NCBI GenBank assembly: GCA_030039975.1
Contig: JASHUO010000152.1
Location: 1-29,906, forward strand
DNA length: 29,906 nt
From: Alphaproteobacteria bacterium
GTDB taxonomy: Bacteria > Pseudomonadota > Alphaproteobacteria > ATCC43930 > CGMCC-115725
Direction: 5' to 3'
Made by a program: the position numbers and the translations under genes. Below the pieces are notes generated by a model, which was not told the origin of the DNA, made no database searches, and was given only the letters and a program-made list of their open reading frames with translations. How positions within the stretch are numbered: the stretch's first letter is position 1; every line of letters starts with the position of its first letter. Positions 7,801 to 15,826 of the stretch are shown piece after piece.

Positions 7801-10232
7801 GCGCCGAAGGCGAGGGTGCCGCCGGTAATGCCGGCGCCGCCGCCATCCATGATCAGGCCGGCGGGATCGGTGCCATCGCCGATCGTGAGCGTGTGCCCAG
7901 TCGCCGTGATCACGGCGCCGTCGTCGACCTTGAGCGCAAAGGCATTGGCATTGGCTGCGAGGGTGGCATTGCCGGTCTGATTGACGATATCAGTGCTCGA
8001 AGCGACGCGAATGCCGCCGCTCGAACCGGAGCCCGACTGGGTATAAGTCGCGACTTCGTAGCCATTGGTGGCGTTATAGGTCACGAAATTGTACGGATTG
8101 GTGCTGGCGCCGCCGCCGCTATCGGTGATGATCCAGACTGGCGCGATGCCATTGGTGAGCGTCGTCGACGCGCCGCTCGAGAACACTTCAACGCCGTTGG
8201 CGGCGCTTGAGCCGAGCGTGCTGCCCGTCGACGGAGCGATGAACAATGTGGCGTTGGCAGGAGCGTTGGCATTGGTATTGCCGTTGCGCGTAATGCCGTT
8301 GGTGAAGGTCACCATCGTCCCGGCGCCTCCGGTCGTGCCCGTTCCCGCATCGAGCGCGAGGGTGGCGGTGCTGCCGATAGCGAACGCGCCGAAAGTCACC
8401 GCTCCCGCAGCTCCCGCGTTGCTGTTCTCGACGGTGAGCGTGCGCTGCACGTCGGTCATCGATCCCGCGAACGCGGTGGCAAAACCGTTGGTGTCGTAGG
8501 TGCTGCCGCCGGCGAGGAAGAGGCTGCGGACCGAGTTGAAGCTGGCGCCAGCCTGGAAGGTGCCGCCGTTGAGCTCGATCTGTCCGATCTCATAGGAGGG
8601 GCCGCTGGTATTGCCCATCGCCGCGTCGCTCGACACTCGCAAGGTGCCGCTGCTGATGATGAGATCGCCGAAGAAATTCGGGTTGCTGCCGCTGGCCGGC
8701 GCCAGGATCAGCGTGCCATTGGCATTGCTCGAATTGTCCTCGATGGTGAGATCGCCTTCGCCGGTGGCATTGCTGATCCCCTCCGAGATCGCGCCGACCG
8801 AATAGAGCTGCCCCGTGAGGGTGAGCGTGTTGCCATTGAGGTTGATGTTCGCCACCTCGCCATCGACGGCGATCGGGCGGTTGGTCGAGAAGGAATTGGT
8901 GCCGGGCGATGCGGTCGCGCCGAGCTGGATCGTGCCGTTGCCCTCGGTCAGGCTGTTGAAGACGATGCCATTCGCGGCCTGAACGCCGCCGGTGATGTTG
9001 CTCAGCGAAATCGCGGGGTTGGCGGGCGACGCGGCACCGAGCGAAGCGTCGCCGGTGATGATCAGCGTGCCGGCAAGGATGGTGGTGCCGCCGGTATAGG
9101 TGTTGGTGCCGCTCAGCGTCACCGTGCCGCCGAGGTCATTGCCGAGCTGCATGACGAAGCCGGGGGCATTGGCGCCGATCGTCACCGGCCCCAGATCGAG
9201 CCCACGCAGGCCGTTGAACGAGGCGAAGCTGGTCGCTTCGTCGAAGGTCCCGGTCTCACTGCCATCGAGGGTGCCATTGGCCAGCGTCGCATTGCTGACG
9301 GTGCCGGTGATGGTGATGTTGCCGCCGCTGGGCAGGATGTAGCCGGGCAGCTGCGCAACGGTGACCGTGCCGACATTCGGCAGGGTCGTCGTGCTCGTGC
9401 CCGTGAGGTTCCATTTGGTCGCAAGCGCGATGTCGCCGGGTGAGAGATAAGGCAGGCCGAGGCCGTCATTCGCGTCACGGTAGGCGTCGGCCCAGATGAA
9501 GTCCGAATAAAAGGCCGCGGTCTTGTCGAGGCCTGGGGTCGTGGCGCCGATCGCCCCGGTGATATTCGCGGCGGTCTTGAAGAGCTTGGAGCTCTTGTTC
9601 TTGAGGATCGAGTATTCGAGCCCGCGATAGACGTCGCTGGTCATCCCCAGCAGCGATCCCGGAAGCGGCGCACCGGTGGCGAAATTGACGTTCTGCAAGA
9701 CGCCGTCATTGACCGGATAGACCAGGTTCTCCTGCTCCATCATCGCCCAGAATTGGGCGGTCGTGAGGTTGGAGAAATTGGCGATGACATTGACATAAAC
9801 ATTGGGGTCCGACGCGCCCCAGGCGGAATCGAGCAGAGCGCGGAAGGTGTGGTGGCCGTCGGTTTGATAGAGCACGCCGCCCGGACCGATCACGACCGGC
9901 TCGATATCGGTGATCAGGTCCGCGTCGAGCTGCGCCAGCGTCCCCTCGAGATTGAAAGCGGCTGTCTTGGCGTTGACCTCGGCAAAGCCGAGGTTCATCT
10001 GGGTCGCGGCCAGGGAGGCGACGGGAACGGTGTAGAGGGCGAAAGGTCCCGCCTGAATGCTGGCTGCGTCGGCGGGATTGTAGGCTTGGAACGCCGAGGC
10101 GGGCAGCTGCCCTGCGTCGCTCTCGCCGGGCCAGAGCAGGCTCACCGCCGTGAGGCAGGTGGCGAACCCGGCGCCGATAAGCGCACGACGCCGCACTCGG
10201 CCGGCATGCCGACCCTCGACAAGCACCATCAT
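4848..10232 (-). CDS. Giant autotransporter with N-terminal ParB/Srx-like (ParBc_2-type) domain
   Basis: A 1794-residue predicted type Va-secreted surface protein. Residues 1-40 form an extended signal peptide (basic 8-16, hydrophobic 17-34, cleavage near SDA). Residues about 60-275 match the ParBc_2 putative-nuclease pattern: AATQMNLGFAEVNAK (75-89), IGPGGVLYQTDGHH (115-128), FWAMM (161-165), DVYRGL (200-205) and FIWADAYRD (245-253). Residues about 300-1420 are glycine-, threonine- and asparagine-rich beta-helix passenger with autotransporter-associated repeats (NTYTGGT at 377 and 1052). An autochaperone-like segment (GHGTVIGAVANNGTVAPGG) starts at 1303. The beta-barrel spans about 1524-1794 and ends in FSW, an outer-membrane signature. 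GGGGG lies 10 bases before the first of two adjacent ATGs. The gene stands alone, convergent with the hydrolase gene. The autotransporter call is secure; the activity of the N-domain is unknown. Confidence 0.93.
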   Translation of the reverse strand: MMVLVEGRHAGRVRRRALIGAGFATCLTAVSLLWPGESDAGQLPASAFQAYNPADAASIQAGPFALYTVPVASLAATQMNLGFAEVNAKTAAFNLEGTLAQLDADLITDIEPVVIGPGGVLYQTDGHHTFRALLDSAWGASDPNVYVNVIANFSNLTTAQFWAMMEQENLVYPVNDGVLQNVNFATGAPLPGSLLGMTSDVYRGLEYSILKNKSSKLFKTAANITGAIGATTPGLDKTAAFYSDFIWADAYRDANDGLGLPYLSPGDIALATKWNLTGTSTTTLPNVGTVTVAQLPGYILPSGGNITITGTVSNATLANGTLDGSETGTFDEATSFASFNGLRGLDLGPVTIGANAPGFVMQLGNDLGGTVTLSGTNTYTGGTTILAGTLIITGDASLGAASPANPAISLSNITGGVQAANGIVFNSLTEGNGTIQLGATASPGTNSFSTNRPIAVDGEVANINLNGNTLTLTGQLYSVGAISEGISNATGEGDLTIEDNSSNANGTLILAPASGSNPNFFGDLIISSGTLRVSSDAAMGNTSGPSYEIGQIELNGGTFQAGASFNSVRSLFLAGGSTYDTNGFATAFAGSMTDVQRTLTVENSNAGAAGAVTFGAFAIGSTATLALDAGTGTTGGAGTMVTFTNGITRNGNTNANAPANATLFIAPSTGSTLGSSAANGVEVFSSGASTTLTNGIAPVWIITDSGGGASTNPYNFVTYNATNGYEVATYTQSGSGSSGGIRVASSTDIVNQTGNATLAANANAFALKVDDGAVITATGHTLTIGDGTDPAGLIMDGGGAGITGGTLAFGASEAVIDAKGSSTISSTITGTGGLTLAGSGTLTLSGPSGPSGPVVIDSGQLTLTTANYFPTTGAGTNLWLSNVKKSPSPAILAFNQSQTIAELNSDGNNSYILIDSTGSSGGSTTTQLTVGDATDQVLSSSIIQASTTSNTSNPITPAGTAVAGIITKVGSGLLDISGASVSLVTGSTVIVNDGALRIGNGVFSTTSTNGIVLNNDSELQYSGNAGSVFNNPISGNGVFHVLAGTVQLTGTNTYTGGTVVESGAVLDTTTANLPSGGNIINAGGTVVFDQNTNGTFTGVISDGQASGGPNNPNSIAALASGAMLSGSLIKDDSSSNAITASNSNLTLGAVQTYSGSTTVEAGTLTLGVANAIANSSGVDLGRVGGAITTGGVAQTATLALGANNLINGLSSEAANATFVQLNSYALTVNEAGGNVSTFGGAISDSGGAGTLVKQGTGMLVLNGTSSVGNTTVGAGTLAIGDINNPGASLTSTVAVGSAGTLIGHGTVIGAVANNGTVAPGGTIGTLSINGSYTQAPSATLAIELNPTTSSTLAVSGTPGKASLAGTLSLLLDAGSYARGTSYTVLTASGGVSGSFGTVTSTNASLVFTPVYEPDAVDLTLSSFAYVTQNAGEQTWANAFNNAPVGSPLATLGNVIGNLPASEQAQAIAQAASHATTATTAATVTSMQAIQGVLSGRATGATPQLPGPQSAAADPAADASAPLGPFTMWTQGLGEFGTVQGDSNAPGFSSSVGGIAAGLEAPVDIQTRVGVALGYISSSISVTGMPQNGSLDAWAAGLYAGRRVGGFLFDGNLAAAYDRSTTMRVNSLTDGSTSNGSADGYAVGLGAGVSHPLRLAYRIVLEPRFGFDYDHDHQVGFTEAGGNFNDLQIAPSDMDTLRTTLGTRLSRGFVVGDGGEELVPALSVGWGHEWLDAAPKLVEDGVTTLGVNPGRDAALLGTEVSYNPRAALSLYLRYDATLSERETDQAVRGGIRFSW

Positions 10233-10308
10233 GTTGTTATTTCCCCCGGGCGATCAATCGCGGCCGGAGCGTTTCCCGACCTTGGGTTGAATATTACCGA
10301 GAGAAATG

Positions 10309-10322
10309 TCGCGATTTCGCGA
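10309..10322. repeat. Duplicated TCGCGA palindrome upstream of the autotransporter gene
   Basis: TCGCGA occurs at 10309-10314 and 10317-10322, separated by TT, in the 128-base gap upstream of the autotransporter gene. A TAATAT box (minus strand, 10291-10296) lies just downstream of it but has no good -35 partner. It could be an operator, but nothing identifies the regulator. I see no other convincing site in this gap. Confidence 0.3.
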
Positions 10323-10360
10323 TAAGTCCGTGACGGTGTTGTTACCGAATTGCGGTTGCC

Positions 10361-11515
10361 TCAGCTCTTCTGCAGCTGATCGAGCCGGAACAGCGCCGGG
10401 AAGAAGCGGAGCCACAGCAGCGCCACCAGGATAGTGCCGACGCCGCCGAGCAAGGTCGCCGGCACGGTGCCGAAGAGAGCGGCGGTGGCGCCGCTCTCGA
10501 ATTCGCCCAAAGAGTTCGAGGCGCCAATGAACATGGAATTGACGGCGCTGACACGGCCGCGAAGCGCGTCGGGCGTCTCGATTTGCACCAGCGAGAAGCG
10601 AATGACGACGCTCACGGAATCGGCGGCGCCGAGAGCGGCGAGCGCTGCCAGCGACAGCGGAAACGAGGTCGAGAGCGCGAAGACGCAGGTGGCGACGCCG
10701 AAGGCGATGACGGCGATGAAGAGCTTGCGGCCGACACGGCCGCCGAGGGGCCGGCGCGCCAGCACCAGCGAGGCGGCGAGCGCCCCCAGGGCCGGCGCCG
10801 AACGCAGCAGGCCCAAGCCCCAGGGCCCGGTCCGGAGAATGTCGCGGGCATAGATCGGCAGCAGTGCCGTGGCGCCACCCAGGAGCACGGCGAAGAGATC
10901 GAGTGAGATCGCCCCCATCAGCGCCGGATGGCGGCGAACGAAAGCGACCCCGCCAAACAGCGAAGCAAGGCTCGGCCGCTCGCGCGCCGGCGCGGGCCGG
11001 GCAATGCGGATCGCGGAGATGAGCAGGCTCGCCGCGATGAAGCCGGCGGCGGCGAGGGCGTAGACGAGGCCGGGGCCCAAGGCATAAGCAAGCCCGCCCA
11101 GTGCCGGCCCCAGGATGATCGCGGTCTGGTTCGACGAGGCCGAAGCGGCGGCGGCGCGCGGAATGAGCTGCGGCGGCACGAGTTGCGGCATCAGCGCGTG
11201 CATGGTCGGCAGCTCGGAAGCACGCGCCGCGCCGATGACGAAGATCGCGGCGAAGAGCGCGCCTACCGTCAAGCCGCCGAAAAAGCTGGCGAGCGCCAGC
11301 GCCAGGGTGGCGAGCGCCTCGACGGCCATGCAGATCCGCAGAATGAGGCGGCGGTCATAGTGGTCGGCGATGTGGCCAACGAGCAGCGAGAGCGCGAAGC
11401 CCGGAATGAATTGCGCGAGCCCGACCAGGCCCAGATCGAGCGCGCTGCCGGTGAGGTCGTAGACCTGCCAGCCGATCGCCACCGCTTGCATCTGGAAGGC
11501 CAGCGTCGTCGCCAC
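10361..11515 (-). CDS. MFS transporter, EntS-like (MFS_3) exporter family; start uncertain
   Basis: Twelve-helix major facilitator transporter, 384 residues from the GTG at 11515. Recognisable family segments are AIGWQVYDLTGSALDLGLVG at the start, GHIADHYDRR (loop 2-3), an LRGRVSAVNSMFIGASNSLG-type stretch near the C-terminal third, and alternating hydrophobic helices throughout. Relatives export siderophores or drugs; the substrate here is unknown. The GTG start cuts into helix 1: the 35 codons between it and the purA stop are open in the same frame, and the nearest of them encode LRHGPFAFFWWGR, which looks like the normal family N-terminus, yet they contain no ATG, GTG or TTG. A CTG at 11554 preceded by GGGCAGGGGGC is the best alternative. 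It follows purA and could be co-transcribed with it. Confidence 0.88.
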   Translation of the reverse strand: MATTLAFQMQAVAIGWQVYDLTGSALDLGLVGLAQFIPGFALSLLVGHIADHYDRRLILRICMAVEALATLALALASFFGGLTVGALFAAIFVIGAARASELPTMHALMPQLVPPQLIPRAAAASASSNQTAIILGPALGGLAYALGPGLVYALAAAGFIAASLLISAIRIARPAPARERPSLASLFGGVAFVRRHPALMGAISLDLFAVLLGGATALLPIYARDILRTGPWGLGLLRSAPALGALAASLVLARRPLGGRVGRKLFIAVIAFGVATCVFALSTSFPLSLAALAALGAADSVSVVIRFSLVQIETPDALRGRVSAVNSMFIGASNSLGEFESGATAALFGTVPATLLGGVGTILVALLWLRFFPALFRLDQLQKS

Positions 11516-11571
11516 CCGCCCCCACCAGAAGAAAGCAAAAGGGCCGTGGCGCAGGCCCCCTGCCCTGCCCG

Positions 11572-11586
11572 CCTCCGCAGCGGAGG
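11572..11586. repeat. Perfect inverted repeat between purA and the MFS gene
   Basis: CCTCCGC and GCGGAGG flank a single A, giving a compact hairpin in the short stretch after the purA stop (11621-11623). No T-run follows on the minus strand, so it is a weak terminator at best. It could alternatively be an RNA structure near the true start of the MFS gene. Confidence 0.35.
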
Positions 11587-11620
11587 AGAAACGTGCTTCT
11601 TCCTCCGACCTGGGAATTTC

Positions 11621-12913
11621 TCAGTCCTCGAAGGGATCGCGCACGAGCACGGTGTCGTCGCGCTCGGGGCTGGTGGAGAATAGCGCCACCGGCGCCTCTA
11701 TGAGTTCCTCGATGCGGCGGATGTATTTGATCGCGAAGGCGTTGAGCTGCGCCCAGGAGCGCGCGCCGCGCGTGCTCTCGCTCCAGCCCTCGACGGTCTC
11801 GTAGACCGGCTCGAGCTCGGCCTGGACCGCGGCGCTGGCGGGCAGGTGATGCAGCAGCTCGCCGCGCCAGCGATAGGCGGTGCAGACCTTGAGCTCGGGC
11901 AGCCCGTCGAGCACATCGAGCTTGGTGAGCGCGATGCCGGTGATGCCGGCAACCTTCACCGCCTGGCGCACCATCACCGCGTCGAACCAGCCGCAGCGGC
12001 GCTTGCGTCCGGTGACGACGCCAAACTCCTTGCCGCGCGCGCCAAGCTGCTCGCCGATCGCGTCCCTCAGCTCGGTCGGGAACGGGCCGCTGCCGACGCG
12101 TGTCGTGTAGGCCTTGGTGATGCCGAGGACATAGCCCACCGCACCCGGTCCCATCCCCGCCCCCGACGCCGCCGTGCCGGGATGCGTGTTGGAGGAGGTG
12201 ACATAAGGATAGGTCCCGTGATCGACGTCGAGCATCACGCCCTGGGCGCCTTCGAAGAGGATGCGCTTGCCGGCGCGGCGCGCCTCGTCGAGACGCTGCC
12301 AGACGGTGTCGGCGAAGGGCAGCACCTGAGGCGCGATCTTGAGCAGCGCCTGGAACAGCGGCGTGCGCTCGACCTCGGGCGCGCCTAAGGCGCGCAGCAA
12401 GGCGTTGTGATGCAGCAGGAGCTGGTCCAGCTTCTCGCTAAGGCTGGCCGGGTCGGCGAGATCGCAGAGGCGAATGGCGCGGCGGCCGACCTTGTCCTCA
12501 TAGGCGGGCCCGATGCCACGGCCGGTGGTGCCGATCTTCTTCTCGCCTTGCGCCGCCTCGCGCGCCCGGTCGATCTGCGCGTGAGAGGGCAGAATGAGCG
12601 TCGCATTCTCGGCGATCTTGAGATTGTCGGGGGTGACGGTGATGCCCTTCTCGCGCATCTGCTCGATCTCCTGGAGCAGCGCCCAGGGATCGATGACGAC
12701 GCCATTGCCGATGATCGAGAGCTTGTCCGGGCGCACCACGCCCGACGGCAACAGGCTGAGGCGATACTCGACATTGCCGATCACCAGCGTGTGGCCGGCA
12801 TTGTGGCCGCCCTGGAAGCGCACGACGACATCGGCGCGCTGCGACAGCCAGTCGACGATCTTGCCCTTGCCCTCGTCACCCCATTGGGCGCCGACCACCG
12901 CGACGTTTGCCAT
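11621..12913 (-). CDS. purA: Adenylosuccinate synthetase
   Basis: Catalyses the GTP-dependent ligation of IMP and aspartate to adenylosuccinate, the first step from IMP to AMP. The 430-residue product is full length. It begins MANVAVVGAQWGDEGKGK, where GDEGKGK (12-18) is the phosphate-binding loop with catalytic Asp13, and GHNAGHT contains the second catalytic residue His41. Further family markers are TTGRGIGPAYEDK, the LFEGAQG strand, TRVGSGPFPTE, GRKRRCGWFDAV, and TKLDVLD for guanine recognition. A segment near SNTHPGTAASGAGMGPG differs a little from the common wording but is in frame. It starts 24 bases after hisZ, in an arrangement typical of Rhodospirillales, and is probably co-transcribed with it. 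Confidence 0.98.
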   Translation of the reverse strand: MANVAVVGAQWGDEGKGKIVDWLSQRADVVVRFQGGHNAGHTLVIGNVEYRLSLLPSGVVRPDKLSIIGNGVVIDPWALLQEIEQMREKGITVTPDNLKIAENATLILPSHAQIDRAREAAQGEKKIGTTGRGIGPAYEDKVGRRAIRLCDLADPASLSEKLDQLLLHHNALLRALGAPEVERTPLFQALLKIAPQVLPFADTVWQRLDEARRAGKRILFEGAQGVMLDVDHGTYPYVTSSNTHPGTAASGAGMGPGAVGYVLGITKAYTTRVGSGPFPTELRDAIGEQLGARGKEFGVVTGRKRRCGWFDAVMVRQAVKVAGITGIALTKLDVLDGLPELKVCTAYRWRGELLHHLPASAAVQAELEPVYETVEGWSESTRGARSWAQLNAFAIKYIRRIEELIEAPVALFSTSPERDDTVLVRDPFED

Positions 12914-12937
12914 GTTCCGATCAGCTCCTGCGCCGCC

Positions 12938-14077
12938 TCATGGAATGGCGACGATCTCCGTGTCCTTGAGCCAATGGGCGCAGGCGAGCCGCTTCGCCTC
13001 CGCCGCTGCGTCCGTCACCGCCACCAGCCCCGCCACCGTCGCCCAGCCCTCGGCTCTGAGCCGCGCCGCCAGCGCCGGATCGCTGCCCAAGGGCAGATAG
13101 AGGCGCGGCTTCGGCTGCGGCTGCGGCACGGCGCGCAGCACGGTATCGGTATAAAGGGTGAAGCCGGTGGCCGGTTCGCCAGCGCCATTGCCGGTTCGAT
13201 ACTGCCCGCCCCGTCCGAGCTCGCCGCGCCCGCCGCGGGCGAACAGCGCGAAGCTGACGCCGGTATGATATTCGAAGCCGCGATTCTCGACGGGATCGAT
13301 GGTCAGAACCAAGCCCGGCGCGGCGCGCTGCACCGCGTCCACCACCGCCAGGAGGCGTGCCCGCTCGGCCGCCGCCGCGGGCGGCAGGTCGATCGCCTGC
13401 AGCGCAGCAACCGCCTTCTTGCCAGCGCCGGCGGCGGCGACCAGCTTCACCAGCAGCGGCGCCGCCGCGCCGCCGGCTTCGGCCACGCCCGCCACATCCT
13501 TGTGGTCGAGCGCCCCGCGCAGCGCATCGGCGGTGCCTCCGCCGAATCCGGCGCAGACCGCGGGCACCAGGGTAGGAAGCGTGAGGTCGACCGAAAGACC
13601 GCTGACCCCGCTGGCCGCGAGCGCCGCCGCCGCCAGGGTTACGACTTCGACATCGGCGGCGACCTCGTCGGAGCCGATGAGCTCGGCGCCGACCTGGCCG
13701 ACCTGCCGCTCGGGTCGCATCTCGCTGCCTTTGACCCGCAGGACCTGGCCGGCATAGCAGAGCCGCAAGGGGCGCGGCACCTTCTTGAGCCGGGTGGTGG
13801 CGATGCGCGCCACCTGCGGCGTCATGTCGGCGCGGACGCCGACCATGCGCTGCGAGATCGGGTCCATCAGGCGGAAGGTCTCGGGCGCCATGGCGGCCCC
13901 GGCGCCGGCGAGAAGATTGTCCTCGAACTCGACCAGCGGCGGCTTCACCCGCTCATAGCCATGGCTCGCCAGCACCGCCATCTGGCGGCCGACGATCTCG
14001 GCCTCGATGGCGGCATCGGGGGGCAGCAGATCGCGCAGGCCCTGCGGCAACAGCGCCGGATGAAGCATCTCCATCAT
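12938..14077 (-). CDS. hisZ: ATP phosphoribosyltransferase regulatory subunit HisZ
   Basis: Catalytically dead histidyl-tRNA synthetase paralogue that activates short-form HisG at the first step of histidine synthesis. The 379-residue product has the class II synthetase core. It begins LLPQGLRDLLPPDA and includes the motif 2-like segment RPLRLCYAGQVLR. The histidine-A-type region is reduced to PVENRGFEYHTGVSFALFA and GRGGQYRTGNG, replacing the GGRYDGL of true HisRS. The anticodon-binding domain is very small, consistent with HisZ and not HisS. Its presence implies a short-form HisG elsewhere in the genome, since long-form HisG does not need HisZ. The two adjacent ATGs at 14077 and 14074 make the exact start ambiguous by one codon. 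Confidence 0.95.
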   Translation of the reverse strand: MMEMLHPALLPQGLRDLLPPDAAIEAEIVGRQMAVLASHGYERVKPPLVEFEDNLLAGAGAAMAPETFRLMDPISQRMVGVRADMTPQVARIATTRLKKVPRPLRLCYAGQVLRVKGSEMRPERQVGQVGAELIGSDEVAADVEVVTLAAAALAASGVSGLSVDLTLPTLVPAVCAGFGGGTADALRGALDHKDVAGVAEAGGAAAPLLVKLVAAAGAGKKAVAALQAIDLPPAAAAERARLLAVVDAVQRAAPGLVLTIDPVENRGFEYHTGVSFALFARGGRGELGRGGQYRTGNGAGEPATGFTLYTDTVLRAVPQPQPKPRLYLPLGSDPALAARLRAEGWATVAGLVAVTDAAAEAKRLACAHWLKDTEIVAIP

Positions 14078-14187
14078 GCCGCCGGGATAGCGGTTTTAGG
14101 CCGGAGCGGCAAACGGAATTGTGACAAATTTCCTGCCGTGCGGGCTTTCGCGGTGGCAAGAGCAATCGCTGACGCCCGTCCAGCGGC

Positions 14188-14202
14188 GACGCCTGCGGCG
14201 TC
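14188..14202 (-). terminator. Weak stem-loop after serA
   Basis: GACGCC and GGCGTC flank TGC just beyond the serA stop, and a second inverted pair, CGCTG/CAGCG, lies next to it at about 14168-14186. There is no T-run on the minus strand, so this is at most a weak or factor-assisted terminator in the 128-base gap before hisZ. The rest of that gap shows no confident promoter. Confidence 0.3.
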
Positions 14203-14205
14203 ACG

Positions 14206-15780
14206 CTAGAATCGCATTGCGCGCGCCTGGACCACGTTGGGCAGCGCCCGTACGCATTCGAGGACGTCGTCGGAGAGCGCCTCGTCGACTTCGACCAGGC
14301 AGATCGCGTCCTCGCCCGGGGCCGAGCGGCCGAGATGGAGCGTCGCGATGTTGATTCCGGCCTCGCCCATGGTGCGGCCGAGATTGCCGATGAAGCCCGG
14401 CTTGTCCTTGTTGCGCACGAACAGCATGTACTCGCCGAGCTCGGCTTCCAAAGCGATGCCCTCGATATCGACGATGCGCGGCTCGTCGCCGAAGAGCGTG
14501 CCGGCGAGGCTGCGCGTAAAGCGCTCGGTCGAAACCGTGACGCGGATCAAGGTCTGATAGTTGGAGAGCGAGGGAACGCGCGTCTCGCTGACGCGGATAT
14601 CGCGCTCGCGGCAGATGACGGCCGCATTCACCATGTTCACGGTGTCGAGCTGCGGCGCCAGGATGGCGGTGAGGATGACGGCGGTGAGCGGATTGACGTT
14701 GAGCTCGGCGGCGTGGCCCTCATAGGCGATATCGACGCCCTTGAGCTCATAGGTCGTGAGCTGGCCGGCAAAGCTGCCGAGCTGTTGCGCGAGCTTCACA
14801 TAGGGTTTGAGCCGGACCGCTTCCTCGGCGGTCAGCGACGGCATGTTGAGCGCGTTCACCACCGCGCCGGTGGTGAGATAATCGGACATCTGCTCCGCGA
14901 TCTGCAGCGCCACATTCTCCTGTGCTTCGGTCGTGGCGGCGCCGAGATGGGGCGTCGCGACGACATTGTCGCGGCCGAAGAACGGGCTCTCCTTAGCCGG
15001 TTCGACGGGAAAGACGTCGATCGCCGCGCCCGCGACATGGCCGCTGTCGAGCGCCGCCTTCAGATCCTCCTCGACGATGAGGCCGCCGCGCGCGCAGTTG
15101 ATGAGGCGCACGCCTTTCTTGGTGCGCGCCAGCGCCTTGGCGTCGATGATATTGCGCGTCGCTTCGGTCAGGGGCGTGTGCAGCGTGATGAAGTCGGCGC
15201 GCGCCAGCAGCTCGTTGAGCTCGACCTTCTCGACGCCCAGCGACACGGCGCGCTCGGTCGAGAGGAAGGGATCATAGGCCAGCACCTTCATCTTGAGGCC
15301 GACGGCGCGGTCGGCGACGATCGAGCCGATATTGCCGCAACCGATGATGCCGAGCACCTTGCTGGTGAGCTCGACGCCCATGAAGCGCGATTTCTCCCAT
15401 TTGCCCGCCTGGGTCGAGCGGTCGGCGGCCGGGATCTGGCGCGCCAGCGCAAACATCAGGGCGATGGCGTGCTCGGCCGCGGTGATGGAATTGCCGAAGG
15501 GCGTGTTCATCACCACGATGCCGCGCTGCGTCGCCGCGGGAACGTCGATATTGTCGACGCCGATGCCGGCGCGGCCAATCACCTTGAGGTTGGTGGCGTG
15601 CTCCAGCAGCGCTTTCGTTACCTTGGTGGCCGAGCGCACGGCGAGGCCGTCATACGTGCCGATGATCTTCTTGAGCTCATCGGCGCTGAGCCCGGTCTTC
15701 ACGTCGGCGTCGACACCGCGCTCGGCGAAAATCTCCACGGCACGCGGCGACAATGCATCTGAAATCAAGACTCTCGGCAT
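14206..15780 (-). CDS. serA: D-3-phosphoglycerate dehydrogenase (long, ACT-containing form)
   Basis: Oxidises 3-phosphoglycerate with NAD+ to phosphohydroxypyruvate, the entry to serine biosynthesis. The 524-residue product is the long form. An outer substrate domain surrounds the NAD-binding Rossmann domain with GIIGCGNIGS (144-153); catalytic Arg231 (NCARGG), Glu260 (FPVEPA) and His278 (TPHLGAAT) are all visible. An intervening domain (about 315-450) and a C-terminal ACT domain (about 450-524, around GEYMLFVRNKDKPGFIGNLG) follow; in relatives the ACT domain binds serine for feedback control. I chose the ATG at 15780 (MPRVLISDALSP), the family N-terminus, because upstream in-frame codons look non-coding. 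It is 46 bases downstream of serC and forms an operon with it. Confidence 0.98.
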   Translation of the reverse strand: MPRVLISDALSPRAVEIFAERGVDADVKTGLSADELKKIIGTYDGLAVRSATKVTKALLEHATNLKVIGRAGIGVDNIDVPAATQRGIVVMNTPFGNSITAAEHAIALMFALARQIPAADRSTQAGKWEKSRFMGVELTSKVLGIIGCGNIGSIVADRAVGLKMKVLAYDPFLSTERAVSLGVEKVELNELLARADFITLHTPLTEATRNIIDAKALARTKKGVRLINCARGGLIVEEDLKAALDSGHVAGAAIDVFPVEPAKESPFFGRDNVVATPHLGAATTEAQENVALQIAEQMSDYLTTGAVVNALNMPSLTAEEAVRLKPYVKLAQQLGSFAGQLTTYELKGVDIAYEGHAAELNVNPLTAVILTAILAPQLDTVNMVNAAVICRERDIRVSETRVPSLSNYQTLIRVTVSTERFTRSLAGTLFGDEPRIVDIEGIALEAELGEYMLFVRNKDKPGFIGNLGRTMGEAGINIATLHLGRSAPGEDAICLVEVDEALSDDVLECVRALPNVVQARAMRF

Positions 15781-15826
15781 GGCGAGACCCTGTCCTTCGA
15801 GGACATAAAGAGGATACCGGCGGCAA

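Noticed and set aside
11582..11606. GGAGGA...TCCTCC inverted repeat considered as a purA terminator
   Set aside because: The arms are short, the loop is long, no T-run follows, and the sequence is open in the downstream transporter frame.
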